DNA of 64,000 bases, taken from contig JAFDYT010000013.1 in the NCBI GenBank assembly GCA_018266055.1, forward strand, positions 1 through 64,000. The letters run 5' to 3'. Source of the DNA: Bacteroidota bacterium. GTDB taxonomy: Bacteria; Bacteroidota; Bacteroidia; Cytophagales; Cyclobacteriaceae. Each line of letters begins with the position of its first letter. Position 1 is the first letter of the stretch. Position numbers and translations under genes: made by a program. Shown here one piece after another: positions 16,097 to 25,630 of the stretch. Under the pieces are notes generated by a model. That model had not been told where the DNA came from. It made no database searches and saw nothing but the letters and a program-made list of their open reading frames with translations.

Positions 16097-17713
16097 CTAA
16101 AACTGGCTGGCTTCCGCCAATAATTTTTCCATTTCTTTGCGCTCTTCTTTCAATCTGTCGCTTGACCATTGAAAATGATTATCCATCATTTGGAGACACG
16201 GCTCCTGTATTTTCAGAAGCCTTGGCATGTCAAAGTTAATAAGCCCTGTTCTCCTTACAAAAAAATCAGCTGCCGATACCACCATTTCTTTTTCAAGACA
16301 AAACTCCAGTTGCGCTTTGGCGAGGCAAACCTGACGATCGGCATCGGTAAACTTAGGAATCCGGTTGATGATGTTGTCGCATTGCTTTCCAAAATTGGCG
16401 ACAAGCGTTTCAGCTTCATCGGCCAATTGCAATGACCTTAATTTGGTGTCCACCTGAGCGCAATACGATTTTACTTCCTTGTAATTCTTAAAATCAGAGG
16501 ATGCCAAAAGGATTTCAGCCGTAAGGCTCGACTCAAGCCCTCGCTCATCAAAATATCTTCTTACCACAAGGTCTACCGTGCGTTCAGCCATTTTGCGATA
16601 GCCGGTAAGTTTTCCTCCGGCAATGGAAATCAAACCCGATTTGGATTCAAAAATTTCGTCCTTACGGGAAAGCTCCGACGCATTTTTTCCTTCTTCGTGA
16701 ATCAATGGGCGCAGCCCCGCCCAACTCGATTCAATGTCACTTAATTGTAAGTCGGCGTTGGTAAACGTTTGATTTGTTGCTTTTATTAAATATTCGGCAT
16801 CTGCTTTTTCTGTATGCACTTCGTCGATTGGCGACGAATAATTGGTATCGGTGGTGCCAATGTAAGTGACACGCCCGCGCGGGATGGCGAAGATCATGCG
16901 CCCGTCGCCCACGTCGAAGTAAATGGACTGAGTGACCGGAAGTTTTTGACGCGGCACCACAATGTGCACACCTTTAGTAAGGTGCAGGTATTTTCCTGTT
17001 TTGGAATTATCCTTTTCACGCAACGTATCTACCCACGGGCCAGCCGCGTTGACCACAGCCTTTCCCCTTACGATAAAACTTTTGTTTGTCAAGGTATCGG
17101 AAATAATTGCACCTACAATTTTACCCTCTTCATAAACAAAATCTTCGGCTTGACAATAATTGCAAACAACAGCTCCATACACACTTGCCACTTTCACAAT
17201 CTCAATTGTAAGCCGTGCATCGTCGGTGCGGTACTCTGCATAGATTGCGCCGCCTTTCACATCCAGCGGATTGAGGAGAGGCTCTTGCTTCAGCGTTTGC
17301 TTGCGGGTAAGCATCTTGCGTTGGTCTTCGGGTTTTACGCCAGCGAGCCAATCGTAAAGTTTCAGACCAATAGAAGTTAGCGTGCTGCCAAGCCCGCGTT
17401 TTTCGTAGAGCGGCAACAACATCTTTTCCGGGATTACCAGATGCGGCGCAAGCTTATGCACCACAGCTCGCTCGCTTCCAACTTCCTTCACGAGGCCAAA
17501 CTCCAACTGCTTTAGGTAACGCAACCCGCCATGAATCAATTTGGTGGAGCGGCTGCTTGTACCGTAAGCAAAATCTTTCTTTTCAATCAACGCAGTTTTC
17601 AATCCGCGTGAGGCGGCGTCAAGCGCAATGCCTGCGCCGGTGATGCCTCCACCGATGATCAACAGATCAAACGATTCACTTTCAAGTTTTGCTATCGATG
17701 CTTGTCGGTTCAC
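16097..17713 (-). CDS. glpD: Aerobic glycerol-3-phosphate dehydrogenase
   Basis: 538 residues. The FAD-binding Rossmann motif 'DLLIIGGGITGAGIALDAA' is at the N-terminus, followed by 'GTSSRSTKLIHGGLRYL', characteristic of GlpD. 'VVNAAGPWVDTLRE', 'YIGTTDTNY' and 'SIAGGKLTGYRKMAER' follow, with the C-terminal DAO helical domain (about 390-530). It oxidises glycerol-3-phosphate to dihydroxyacetone phosphate at the inner membrane and passes electrons to the quinone pool. It is last of the run glpF-glpK-glpD (28- and 30-base gaps), so the three convert external glycerol to a glycolytic intermediate. No GlpR-type repressor gene is present in the window. Confidence 0.96.
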   Translation of the reverse strand: MNRQASIAKLESESFDLLIIGGGITGAGIALDAASRGLKTALIEKKDFAYGTSSRSTKLIHGGLRYLKQLEFGLVKEVGSERAVVHKLAPHLVIPEKMLLPLYEKRGLGSTLTSIGLKLYDWLAGVKPEDQRKMLTRKQTLKQEPLLNPLDVKGGAIYAEYRTDDARLTIEIVKVASVYGAVVCNYCQAEDFVYEEGKIVGAIISDTLTNKSFIVRGKAVVNAAGPWVDTLREKDNSKTGKYLHLTKGVHIVVPRQKLPVTQSIYFDVGDGRMIFAIPRGRVTYIGTTDTNYSSPIDEVHTEKADAEYLIKATNQTFTNADLQLSDIESSWAGLRPLIHEEGKNASELSRKDEIFESKSGLISIAGGKLTGYRKMAERTVDLVVRRYFDERGLESSLTAEILLASSDFKNYKEVKSYCAQVDTKLRSLQLADEAETLVANFGKQCDNIINRIPKFTDADRQVCLAKAQLEFCLEKEMVVSAADFFVRRTGLINFDMPRLLKIQEPCLQMMDNHFQWSSDRLKEERKEMEKLLAEASQF

Positions 17714-17741
17714 GGAAATGAATTTTAAATTCAGAAGCTAC

Positions 17742-19223
17742 CTAATTATCAATCCAGCCTTTGGTTCGTTCAACGGCTTTTTTCCAACCATAGTATAATT
17801 TTTCGCGCACGGAAGTTTCCATCTGCGGAACAAAACGCTTTTGAATTTTTCTGTTGGCTACGATGTCTTCTTTTTTCCAAAGCCCGATTTGTATTCCGGC
17901 AAGGTAAGCAGCACCGAGCGCGGTGGACTCGATCACTTCGGGGCGCTCTACTTCGCTACCCAATATGTCAGCCTGAAACTGCATGAGTATATTATTCGCA
18001 CATGCGCCACCATCCACTTTCAACACCGAAAGTTGCACGCCTGCATCTTCTTGCATGGCATTGAGAATATCTTTGGTTTGATACGCAAGCGACTCAAGTG
18101 TGGCTTTGATGATGTGATCTTTTCCTGTGTCGCGCGTGAGCCCGAAGATCGCGCCTCGCGCATACATGTCCCAATACGGCGCACCCAAGCCGGCAAAAGC
18201 AGGCACCACATACACTTCGTTGGAGCCAAGCGCCTTGGCGGCAAAATATTCAGAGTCTTTTGATTGGTCGATCAGATGAAGACTGTCGCGCAGCCATTGC
18301 ACTGCCGCCCCCGCAATAAACACACTGCCTTCCAGTGCGTATTCAACTTTTCCGCCGAGGCCCCAGGCGATCGTGGTAATCAATCCATTTTTCGAGAACT
18401 GTATTTTCTCGCCGGTGTTCATCAGCATAAAACATCCGGTGCCATAGGTATTTTTGGCCATTCCCTTTTCAAAGCATGCCTGCCCGAACAAAGCCGCCTG
18501 CTGATCGCCGGCCACACCGGCAATCGGGATTTTCTTTCCTTCCAATTCCCATTCTCCGAAAGCAAAAGCCGATGGTTTTACTTCAGGTAGCATCGACTTG
18601 GGAATATCCAATGACTGAAGAAGTTTTTCATCCCAATTCAGGTCACGAATATTAAACAGCATCGTGCGCGATGCATTGGAATAATCGGTGACATGAACCT
18701 TGCCATTCGTTAATTTCCAGATCAGCCACGTGTCGATCGTGCCAAAAGCAAGTTCGCCCGCTTCAGCAAGTTGGCGTGCGCCGCTTACATGATCGAGTAT
18801 CCATTTAATCTTTGTGGCTGAAAAATAAGAGTCGATCACCAGGCCGGTGTTGTCGCGCACATAGTCAGCCAGTCCTTTATTCTTCAACTCTTCACAGATC
18901 GAGGCCGTGCGTTTGTCTTGCCATACCAGGGCGTTGTGGATCGGCTCACCTGTCTTCCGGTTCCACACCACAGTGGTTTCCCGTTGGTTCGTAATACCAA
19001 TGGCAGCAATTGATGACGCGGCTATCTTATTTTTTGCAATCAGCTTGGCAAGAACTTCATGCTGCGTGGAGAAAATCTCAATCGGATCGTGCTCTACCCA
19101 GCCCGGCTGAGGAAAAATTTGGCGGAATTCTTTTTGTTCAATCGCCACAATAGCTCCTTGCTGATCAAACAAAACGGCGCGAGAACTGGTGGTACCCTGA
19201 TCAAGTGCGATGATATATTTCAT
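17742..19223 (-). CDS. glpK: Glycerol kinase
   Basis: 493 residues, the usual length. FGGY-family kinase with '[18 protein letters not shown]' at the start (phosphate-binding loop), '[16 protein letters not shown]', '[14 protein letters not shown]', '[15 protein letters not shown]' and '[20 protein letters not shown]'. It phosphorylates glycerol with ATP. Upstream glpF and downstream glpD complete the uptake and oxidation route. The start at 19223 gives the standard GlpK N-terminus, so no other start is needed. Confidence 0.97.
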   Translation of the reverse strand: MKYIIALDQGTTSSRAVLFDQQGAIVAIEQKEFRQIFPQPGWVEHDPIEIFSTQHEVLAKLIAKNKIAASSIAAIGITNQRETTVVWNRKTGEPIHNALVWQDKRTASICEELKNKGLADYVRDNTGLVIDSYFSATKIKWILDHVSGARQLAEAGELAFGTIDTWLIWKLTNGKVHVTDYSNASRTMLFNIRDLNWDEKLLQSLDIPKSMLPEVKPSAFAFGEWELEGKKIPIAGVAGDQQAALFGQACFEKGMAKNTYGTGCFMLMNTGEKIQFSKNGLITTIAWGLGGKVEYALEGSVFIAGAAVQWLRDSLHLIDQSKDSEYFAAKALGSNEVYVVPAFAGLGAPYWDMYARGAIFGLTRDTGKDHIIKATLESLAYQTKDILNAMQEDAGVQLSVLKVDGGACANNILMQFQADILGSEVERPEVIESTALGAAYLAGIQIGLWKKEDIVANRKIQKRFVPQMETSVREKLYYGWKKAVERTKGWIDN

Positions 19224-19253
19224 AAAGCGATTTGCTTACGACAAGGTGACGTT

Positions 19254-19958
19254 CTAAAAAATCAAACTGTACAGGTATGCGCCAAGTACGCCACCGATCA
19301 CCGGACCAACCACCGGAATCCAGGCATAGCTCCAATCCGAATGACCCTTGCCGGGAATGGGCAGCAAGAAATGAGCGATGCGCGGGCCAAGGTCACGCGC
19401 CGGGTTTATCGCAAAACCGGTAGTTCCGCCAAGGCTCAAGCCAATCGAAATAATGATAAGTCCAACTACGATCGGGTTCAGGCCTTCGGCAAATTCATGT
19501 GCTCCAATAAATAAAATCGCCAGCACAAGAATGGCGGTGGCAATGATCTCGCCGATCAGGTTTGAAACAACGTTGCGGATAGCCGGGGCATTGCAAAATA
19601 CGCCAAGCTTGGCATCGGCATTGGCTGTTTCTTTCCAATGGGGCAGGTAGTGCAGCCATACCAGCACTGCTCCGGTGAAGGCGCCTGCAAACTGAGCCAG
19701 GATATACCCAACCGCCTGATCGGCGGCGAAACTTCCGTTGAATACAAAAGCCAGCGTAATGGCCGGGTTTAGATGCGCGCCGCTTATTTTCCCAACCGCA
19801 TAAATAGCCAGCGTCACAGCTATGCCCCACCCTACTACAATCGTAAGCCAACCGGCATTTTCTGATTTGGTCTTCTTCAACACCACGCCGGCTACCACGC
19901 CGTCGCCAAGGAGAATGAGTAAGAGGGTTCCAAAAAATTCAGCGAAATAAGGGCTCAT
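19254..19958 (-). CDS. glpF: Glycerol uptake facilitator (aquaglyceroporin)
   Basis: 234 residues with six membrane helices and two NPA half-helices: 'SGAHLNPAITLAF' (NPA 64-66) and 'FAINPARDLGPR'. The Asp after the second NPAR is the hallmark of glycerol-conducting aquaporins as opposed to water-only channels. It sits in the inner membrane and lets glycerol diffuse in, where GlpK traps it. First gene of the glpFKD run; its upstream region is shared with the divergent lpxC/fabZ gene. Confidence 0.95.
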   Translation of the reverse strand: MSPYFAEFFGTLLLILLGDGVVAGVVLKKTKSENAGWLTIVVGWGIAVTLAIYAVGKISGAHLNPAITLAFVFNGSFAADQAVGYILAQFAGAFTGAVLVWLHYLPHWKETANADAKLGVFCNAPAIRNVVSNLIGEIIATAILVLAILFIGAHEFAEGLNPIVVGLIIISIGLSLGGTTGFAINPARDLGPRIAHFLLPIPGKGHSDWSYAWIPVVGPVIGGVLGAYLYSLIF

Positions 19959-20038
19959 AGAAAAGTGGATTAGTTGGTCAGTTTATTCACTTTGTAAATC
20001 TAAAACATTTGACAAGGATATTCAGCCGAAATGCCCCT

Positions 20039-20069
20039 TTTGGATAATCTGTTTATTGGCTTAAATTTG
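20039..20069 (+). promoter_or_regulatory. Bacteroidota-type promoter for lpxC/fabZ-lpxA
   Basis: TTTG (20039-20042), a 19-base spacer and TAAATTTG (20062-20069) match the Bacteroidota sigma consensus (-33 TTTG, -7 TAnnTTTG) exactly. The start codon at 20087 lies 18 bases downstream, leaving a very short leader. Confidence 0.8.
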
Positions 20070-20086
20070 CGCACTTTTCAGACCCA

Positions 20087-21484
20087 ATGCTTAATCACAA
20101 GCAGCAAACTATCCAGAAAGCGGTAACCATCTCCGGAGTGGGGCTCCACACGGGTGTGCAAACTACCATGACTTTCATGCCGGCAAAGCCCAATCATGGA
20201 ATCAAATTTCAGCGTATTGACTTGCCCGGATCTCCCATCATCGAGGCCGATTGCGATCGCGTAGTTGATGTTTCCAGGGGAACGACCATTGAGCAAAGTG
20301 GCGCTCGTGTGAGCACCATCGAGCATACACTGGCCGCACTGGTAGGCCTTGAAATTGATAACGTATTGATTCAACTGGATGGCCCTGAAGCGCCGATCAT
20401 GGACGGAAGCTCCATTCAGTTTGTAAATGCACTGAAAGAAGTAGGAACCGAAGAACAAAATGCGCTTCGCGATTTCTTCGAAGTTCAGGATTCCATCTTC
20501 TATCGTGAGGCTGCTCGCAACGTAGAAATTGCTGCGCTGCCGTTGGATGACTACCGCGTGACGGTAATGGTGGACTATAACTCACCAGTGTTGGGCAGCC
20601 AGCATGCGTCTATTACCAGCATTCAGCAGTTTGAGAAAGAGATCGCTTCATGCCGCACGTTTTGCTTTTTGCACGAGCTTGAAATGCTCTATAAAAACAA
20701 TCTGATCCGCGGGGGTGATTTGAATAATGCCATTGTAATTGTGGATCGAATTGTTGAGCCGCATGAGTTGGACAATATTGCGCGCATGCTCAACAAGCCG
20801 AAAGTTGAAGTGAAGAAAGAGGGTATCCTCAACAATATCGAACTACGCTATAACAACGAACCAGCACGCCATAAGCTTCTTGACGTGTTGGGCGATCTTG
20901 CATTGGCAGGACGCCCGCTGAAAGCACAAATTCTGGCGGCACGCCCGGGCCACGCGGCCAACGTTGCTTTCGCTAAGAAGTTAAAGAAATCAATGCAGGA
21001 AGCCGACAAGAAAGGCGTTCCAAAATACAATCCATCGCTGCCTCCGGTAATGGATATCAACAAAATCACAGCTACGCTACCACATCGCTATCCGTTTTTG
21101 TTGATCGACAAAATCATTTACCTCGACAAAGAGCGTGTGATCGGCGTGAAGAATGTGACCATGAATGAAAATTATTTTCAAGGTCATTTTCCGCGCAACC
21201 CCGTATATCCCGGTGTTCTTCAAGTAGAGTCTATGGCTCAGATTGGTGGAATTCTGGTGTTGAACACTGTACCAGATCCTGAAAATTACTGGACCTACTT
21301 TTTAGGTATTGATGAATTCCGGTTTAGAAAAATGGTTTTGCCTGGCGATACCCTGGTAATCCAATGCGATCTACTGGCACCCATCCGCAGAGGAATCGCA
21401 AAAATGACGGGCCGTGCTTATGTTGGCAACACGCTTGTTTGCGAAGGAACTATGACTGCCAGCATCGTGAGAAAAGATTTATGA
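20087..21484 (+). CDS. lpxC/fabZ: Fused UDP-3-O-acyl-N-acetylglucosamine deacetylase and 3-hydroxyacyl-ACP dehydratase
   Basis: 465 residues. Residues about 1-300 are LpxC: 'TISGVGLHTGV', 'STIEHTLAALVGLEIDN' with zinc-binding His, 'RTFCFLHELEML' and 'HKLLDVLGDLALAGRP' with the catalytic His/Asp. Residues about 320-460 are FabZ: 'LPHRYPFLLIDKI' with the catalytic His and 'GHFPRNPVYPGVLQVESMAQ' with the catalytic Glu. LpxC carries out the committed step of lipid A synthesis; FabZ dehydrates 3-hydroxyacyl-ACP in fatty-acid elongation. The fusion is a known Bacteroidota trait that couples the two competing uses of hydroxyacyl-ACP. The stop overlaps the lpxA start (ATGA). Confidence 0.97.
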   Translation: MLNHKQQTIQKAVTISGVGLHTGVQTTMTFMPAKPNHGIKFQRIDLPGSPIIEADCDRVVDVSRGTTIEQSGARVSTIEHTLAALVGLEIDNVLIQLDGPEAPIMDGSSIQFVNALKEVGTEEQNALRDFFEVQDSIFYREAARNVEIAALPLDDYRVTVMVDYNSPVLGSQHASITSIQQFEKEIASCRTFCFLHELEMLYKNNLIRGGDLNNAIVIVDRIVEPHELDNIARMLNKPKVEVKKEGILNNIELRYNNEPARHKLLDVLGDLALAGRPLKAQILAARPGHAANVAFAKKLKKSMQEADKKGVPKYNPSLPPVMDINKITATLPHRYPFLLIDKIIYLDKERVIGVKNVTMNENYFQGHFPRNPVYPGVLQVESMAQIGGILVLNTVPDPENYWTYFLGIDEFRFRKMVLPGDTLVIQCDLLAPIRRGIAKMTGRAYVGNTLVCEGTMTASIVRKDL

Positions 21485-22281
21485 GCAACTACCCCTTAGC
21501 CAACGTACACCCCGATGCTAAAATCGGCAACAATGTAACGATCGAACCTTTCGCTACCGTAAAAAGTGATGTGGTGATTGGCGATGGCTGTTGGATTGGA
21601 CCTAATGCGGTATTGTGGGAAGGAACCCGCCTCGGCAACAATGTAAAAGTATATCCCGGCGCTTCGGTTTCATCCGTACCTCAGGATTTGAAATTTGCAG
21701 GCGAAAAAACAGAAACATACGTAGGTGACAATACCTCCATCCGCGAGTTTGTAACGATCAGCCGAGGCACAAACGACAAGCTAAAAACCGTCATTGGCAA
21801 AAACTGTTTGCTAATGGCGTATGTGCACGTAGCGCACGACTGCACGATCGGAAACAACTGCGTACTCGTTAACGCCGTACAGGTAGCCGGCCACGTCACC
21901 ATCGACGACTGGGCTATTATCGGTGGCGCCAGCGCCGTGCACCAATTTGTGAAAGTTGGAGCACACGTGATGGTTTCGGGAGGGTCATTGGTTCGCAAAG
22001 ATGTTCCTCCGTTTACCAAAGCTGCCCGCGAGCCACTTACCTATTGCGGCATCAATACCATCGGTTTGCGCCGGAGAGGATTTGATACCGACAAAATCAC
22101 CGAGATTCAGGAAGTGTACCGCTATATTTTCCTTAAAGGCCTTAATAACTCAAAAGCACTTGATCTGGTAGAAAAAGAACTGCCTGAAAGTGCCGAGCGG
22201 GATCATATCCTCAACTTCATCCGCGCTTCCGAACGCGGAATCATGAAAGGTTTTTCCTCAGGAAGTTCAACCTTTGAATGA
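21481..22281 (+). CDS. lpxA: UDP-N-acetylglucosamine O-acyltransferase
   Basis: The start is the ATG at 21481 inside the lpxC/fabZ stop (ATGA); a longer frame upstream overlaps lpxC coding sequence and is not LpxA-like. The product has 266 residues. The left-handed beta-helix of hexapeptide repeats is visible ('IGNNVTIEPFATV', 'IGDGCWIGPNAVL', 'AHDCTIGNNCVLVNAVQVAG'), with catalytic His in 'MAYVHVAHDC' and the C-terminal helical region from about 190. It moves a 3-hydroxyacyl chain from ACP to UDP-GlcNAc, the first lipid A step. It overlaps the next gene by four bases. Confidence 0.97.
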   Translation: MSNYPLANVHPDAKIGNNVTIEPFATVKSDVVIGDGCWIGPNAVLWEGTRLGNNVKVYPGASVSSVPQDLKFAGEKTETYVGDNTSIREFVTISRGTNDKLKTVIGKNCLLMAYVHVAHDCTIGNNCVLVNAVQVAGHVTIDDWAIIGGASAVHQFVKVGAHVMVSGGSLVRKDVPPFTKAAREPLTYCGINTIGLRRRGFDTDKITEIQEVYRYIFLKGLNNSKALDLVEKELPESAERDHILNFIRASERGIMKGFSSGSSTFE

Positions 22282-22877
22282 AAATTGTAGCCGATAAACT
22301 GGGCAAACGCTTCAACCGTGAGTGGGTGTTCAGAAATTTCAGTTACGAATTCGATTCAGGAAATTTTTACGCCATCACTGGTCCTAACGGATCCGGAAAA
22401 TCTACCCTGATGCAAGTGCTATGGGGGCAGATGCAGCCTAGCGCAGGTACGCTTGCATACTCCTCGGTAGAACCTTCTGAAATCTATACGACAATATCCA
22501 TCGCAGCCCCTTACCTCGACTTGATCGAAGAATTTACCTTGCAGGAAATGGTAGAATTCCATTTCAAATTCAAAAAACCTAGACTTCCGCTGGGAAGATT
22601 ATTTGAAATCTCAGGTCTTCAACCGGCCATGCATAAGCAGGTTTCCACCTTTTCGTCGGGAATGAGGCAACGCCTGAAATTGCTGTTGGCTTTTTACGCT
22701 GAAGCCGAGGCGCTTTTTCTGGATGAACCAACCACCAACCTCGATCAGAATTCAATTGGCTGGTATAAGGAACATCTGGCCTTAATTCCAAAGGAGACTA
22801 TTGTATTAATTGCCTCCAACCAGGAACACGAATACCCGGCCTCAGCTCATAAAGTGGATATTCTGCATTACAAGTAA
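22278..22877 (+). CDS. ABC transporter ATP-binding protein
   Basis: 199 residues, a short single ATPase domain: Walker A 'GPNGSGKST', signature 'FSSGMRQRLKLLLAF', Walker B 'EALFLDEPTTNLD' and a terminal 'IASNQEHEYP' in place of the usual switch His motif. No partner permease gene is next to it. It overlaps lpxA by four bases (ATGA), so it is co-translated with the lipid A genes. The small size and the position suggest a CcmA-like or membrane-lipid-related ATPase; the substrate is unknown. Confidence 0.88.
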   Translation: MKIVADKLGKRFNREWVFRNFSYEFDSGNFYAITGPNGSGKSTLMQVLWGQMQPSAGTLAYSSVEPSEIYTTISIAAPYLDLIEEFTLQEMVEFHFKFKKPRLPLGRLFEISGLQPAMHKQVSTFSSGMRQRLKLLLAFYAEAEALFLDEPTTNLDQNSIGWYKEHLALIPKETIVLIASNQEHEYPASAHKVDILHYK

Positions 22878-22994
22878 GGTTACAAACCCGGCCTCAGGTT
22901 CATAAAGCATAGAAGTTTCCGTTCACATGATCGGGGTACTTTCAAAAACAAAGGTTTTTTTGTACGTTTAGAGCGGTTTAAAATAACATAAAGC

Positions 22995-23465
22995 ATGAAA
23001 GCATTCCGAGTTCTTTTGGTGGTGATCTCTCTGGGAGTAATAATTTCATATTCAGGATGCGGCGGTAAAAGCAGCCCTTCAGAATCTACACAAGACAAAC
23101 AATTTGGCTTATTGTCAGCTCAGGTTTGGAAAGTAAGCACTGTTACATTAGGTGGCGTAGACCAAACGAGCTTATACCCAGCCGGTGGTTTACAACTCAC
23201 TATTTCTGGAACCAAAGGACAAACCACATTCAATTATTCATGCGCCGGAAGGCCTGCTTTATCTCCATGGCCAGCCAGTGGAACCTGGGCATTCGGAACA
23301 GACCCGGTAACCCAAATCATTCGCGATAAAGGCGCTGCCAACGAATTGGCAATGACTTATACAGTTACATCTACCACCCTGCAAATCAATTTTACCTACA
23401 GCGGCGCAGGCTACACGCGCACTAACAATGTGAGTGGCCAATGGGTGTTTAACTTTACCAAGTAA
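22995..23465 (+). CDS. Small lipoprotein of unknown function
   Basis: 156 residues. Lipoprotein signal with 'SYSGCGGKSS' (Cys24 region), then a beta-rich globular domain ('LQLTISGTKGQTTFNYSCAG', 'TYTVTSTTLQINFTY', ending 'SGQWVFNFTK'). The layout resembles the lipocalin-like small lipoproteins common in Bacteroidota ('W...FG...ITYTVSGTTLTLTF'), but no family can be named with certainty. A possible weak promoter (TACGTTTA) lies at about 22960. It stands alone between the lipid A genes and the SRP RNA. Confidence 0.75.
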   Translation: MKAFRVLLVVISLGVIISYSGCGGKSSPSESTQDKQFGLLSAQVWKVSTVTLGGVDQTSLYPAGGLQLTISGTKGQTTFNYSCAGRPALSPWPASGTWAFGTDPVTQIIRDKGAANELAMTYTVTSTTLQINFTYSGAGYTRTNNVSGQWVFNFTK

Positions 23466-23490
23466 TTTCTTTTCACTGAAAATTATTTAG

Positions 23491-23498
23491 TAGTTTTG
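23491..23498 (+). promoter_or_regulatory. -7 box of the SRP RNA promoter
   Basis: TAGTTTTG fits the Bacteroidota -7 consensus TAnnTTTG and lies 5-7 bases before the inferred 5' end of the SRP RNA. A convincing -33 box at the standard spacing is not seen (TTTC-like bases only). Confidence 0.55.
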
Positions 23499-23502
23499 CT
23501 TC

Positions 23503-23594
23503 GGCAAATCGGCACGACCAGCTCCTGCTGAACTCCCCCAGGGCCGGAAGGCAGCAAGGGTAGGCGGTTGTAGCGGTGCGATGTTCGGTTTGCC
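23503..23594 (+). ncRNA. ffs: Bacterial small SRP RNA (4.5S RNA)
   Basis: About 92 bases. The conserved apical hairpin is clear: 'CCCCCAGGGCCGGAAGGCAG' with the GGAA tetraloop, then 'CAAGGGTAGGCGG' closing the asymmetric internal loops where Ffh binds. The ends GGCAAA (from 23503) and TTTGCC (to 23594) pair to close the helix, and a T-run follows (23596-23601) as terminator. It scaffolds the signal recognition particle for co-translational membrane targeting. The exact ends are inferred from pairing. Confidence 0.92.
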
Positions 23595-23704
23595 ATTTTT
23601 TATTTCCCCCTCCTCAATTTTTCCGGTGCAATCATGGTGATCTTTCTTTTTTCAAGATCACGCAATGCATTAGCTTTGCAGCACCACATAAAACCACTTT
23701 CCTC

Positions 23705-24361
23705 ATGAAATTCTTCATCGATACCGCCAATCTCAAAGAAATCAAAGAAGCCTACGATCTGGGTGTGCTGGACGGAGTAACTACCAACCCTTCGCTCATG
23801 GCCAAAGAAGGGATTGCCGGTAACGAGAAAGTGAGAGCCCATTACAAAGCCATTTGCGACATTGTCGACAACAATGTAAGTGCGGAAGTTATCGCGACTG
23901 ATTTTGATGGGATGATTGCCGAAGGAAAGGAACTCGCTAAAATCGACGACAAGATTGTAGTGAAAGTGCCGATGATTAAAGACGGTGTAAAAGCCATTAA
24001 GAAATTTTCGTCGGAAGGAATACGGACCAACTGTACACTGGTATTTTCGCCTGGCCAGGCTTTGCTTGCCGCCAAGGCAGGCGCCAGCTATGTTTCGCCT
24101 TTCATCGGAAGATTGGACGATATTTCGCAAGACGGACTTGAATTGATTTCCCAGATCAGACTTATCTACAACAACTACGGTTTTGAAACGGAGATTCTCG
24201 CGGCGAGCATTCGGCACACCATCCATTTGATCAAGTGTGCTGAAATTGGCGCCGATGTAGCTACTTGTCCGCTGAAGGTGATTACGGATCTTTTGAATCA
24301 TCCGTTGACAGATGCCGGACTGGCCAAGTTTCTGGCTGATCATAAAAAGGTCAACGGATAA
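23705..24361 (+). CDS. fsa: Fructose-6-phosphate aldolase / TalC-type transaldolase
   Basis: 218 residues from the ATG at 23705; the longer upstream frame overlaps the SRP RNA and is not coding. '[16 protein letters not shown]' and '[14 protein letters not shown]' are the family N-terminus, '[10 protein letters not shown]' carries the Schiff-base lysine, and '[18 protein letters not shown]' is the C-terminus. The short TalC/FSA class contains both transaldolases and fructose-6-phosphate aldolases, which the sequence alone does not separate. The cytosolic role is in sugar-phosphate interconversion. The next gene (ftsE) follows by 21 bases. Confidence 0.92.
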   Translation: MKFFIDTANLKEIKEAYDLGVLDGVTTNPSLMAKEGIAGNEKVRAHYKAICDIVDNNVSAEVIATDFDGMIAEGKELAKIDDKIVVKVPMIKDGVKAIKKFSSEGIRTNCTLVFSPGQALLAAKAGASYVSPFIGRLDDISQDGLELISQIRLIYNNYGFETEILAASIRHTIHLIKCAEIGADVATCPLKVITDLLNHPLTDAGLAKFLADHKKVNG

Positions 24362-24382
24362 CCGCTATAATTGCTCTCAGGC

Positions 24383-25090
24383 ATGTTTTCTACTGATCCT
24401 GTTCTTCAAATTCGCGAAGCCTCGATTTTTCAAGGCAAAGATGAAGTACTGAACGACATCAACGTTGAGATTGAGAAGGGTGAGTTTGTTTTTATCATCG
24501 GACGAACCGGGTCAGGGAAATCTTCACTGCTGAAGACATTGTATGCCGACTTGCCATTGCGCCGCGGCGAAATTCAGGTGGCGGGCTTCTCCATCTACGG
24601 AATAAAAAATAAGGAAGTGCCGTTGCTTCGCCGGAAGGTGGGAATCATTTTTCAGGACTTTCAATTGCTGCCCGACCGGACTATTGCGGAGAACCTGACT
24701 TTTGTGATGAAGGCCACCGGCTGGAAAGACAATGCCAAGATGAAAAACCGTCAGGCCGAAGTACTTATGCAGGTTGGGCTTGGTTCGGTAGAGAAAAAAA
24801 TGCCGCATCAGCTTTCTGGTGGCGAGCAACAGCGCGTGGTCATTGCGCGGGCGTTACTCAACGAACCTGTGTTGTTAATTGCTGACGAGCCTACCGGGAA
24901 CTTAGATCCTGAAGTTTCACTTGGGATATTAAAAGTGTTTCAGCAGATCAATAAAAGTGGTACAGCCATTCTGATGGCAACGCACAGCTATGGATTGATT
25001 AAGAAATTCCCCACACGGGTGTTGAAATGTGAAGAGGGCAAACTCCTCGACTCAAAAAAGGAAAATTTTGAGTGGAGCGCTGAATTCTGA
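24383..25090 (+). CDS. ftsE: FtsE-like cell-division ABC ATPase
   Basis: 235 residues from the ATG at 24383 (a TTG at 24371 would add four). Walker A 'GRTGSGKSS', Q-loop '[18 protein letters not shown]', signature '[16 protein letters not shown]', Walker B '[13 protein letters not shown]', switch His in 'MATHSYGLI'. '[15 protein letters not shown]' is typical of FtsE, which with FtsX controls peptidoglycan hydrolysis at the septum. FtsX is not next to it, as is usual in Bacteroidota. The 3' end is three bases from the convergent gene at 25094. Confidence 0.88.
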   Translation: MFSTDPVLQIREASIFQGKDEVLNDINVEIEKGEFVFIIGRTGSGKSSLLKTLYADLPLRRGEIQVAGFSIYGIKNKEVPLLRRKVGIIFQDFQLLPDRTIAENLTFVMKATGWKDNAKMKNRQAEVLMQVGLGSVEKKMPHQLSGGEQQRVVIARALLNEPVLLIADEPTGNLDPEVSLGILKVFQQINKSGTAILMATHSYGLIKKFPTRVLKCEEGKLLDSKKENFEWSAEF

Positions 25091-25093
25091 CGT

Positions 25094-25630
25094 CTAACTC
25101 TGGATATTTTTTGAGGCCGTGGATGAAGCTGGTTTGTCCAGCTTGTGCAACTGCTGATTCAGCAAGTCAATCCGTACCAGTAGGTTCAGCACCAGCGCAT
25201 CGCGCACATCCTGAGTTGGTTTCCGTTTCATTTCATCTTTCAACACAAGATACATCGCTTCCAGTTTGCGCAGGTTTTGCGTAATCTCATCTTCATTCAA
25301 TCCTGTTTTGGCCTGATAGAGTTGTACCAAATCCATCTTCTCGCTGATCTGCGTGCTATAGAAAGTCTCCAGATCGTTAAATCCCTGCAATACGGCTACC
25401 TCTTGTTTGTCTGCCCGGGAATAGTATTTCGAAATCATCAGGTACGACGAAAGTCCGAATAAAAGGATGGCGGCAGCTCTCCAAAATGTAATGGTTTGAA
25501 AGAACACTTGCTTACGGTGCGGCAAGGAAGCTTCTACCTGTGGCCACACACTTTCGGGCGGAGCGTAAGAATCAAATTCGGTACGGTTTTCCCGAATGAA
25601 TTTTCCGAGTGAATCGTCAGGCTTTTTCAT
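25094..25630 (-). CDS. Probable anti-sigma factor (single membrane span)
   Basis: 178 residues. A cytosolic N-terminal tail (about 1-45), one membrane helix (about 50-66, 'AAAILLFGLSSYLMI') and a helical periplasmic part. The topology and the 14-base overlap with the ECF sigma factor gene immediately upstream fit an anti-sigma factor. No zinc-binding HxxxCxxC motif is present, so it would not be a ZAS-type anti-sigma; the N-terminal 'LGKFIRENRTEFDSYAPPESVW' resembles anti-sigma tails of other Bacteroidota. The function is inferred from context. Confidence 0.72.
   Translation of the reverse strand: MKKPDDSLGKFIRENRTEFDSYAPPESVWPQVEASLPHRKQVFFQTITFWRAAAILLFGLSSYLMISKYYSRADKQEVAVLQGFNDLETFYSTQISEKMDLVQLYQAKTGLNEDEITQNLRKLEAMYLVLKDEMKRKPTQDVRDALVLNLLVRIDLLNQQLHKLDKPASSTASKNIQS

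Noticed and set aside
23576-23704. Upstream extension of the aldolase/transaldolase frame
   Set aside because: It overlaps the SRP RNA and its terminator; the family N-terminus begins at the ATG at 23705.
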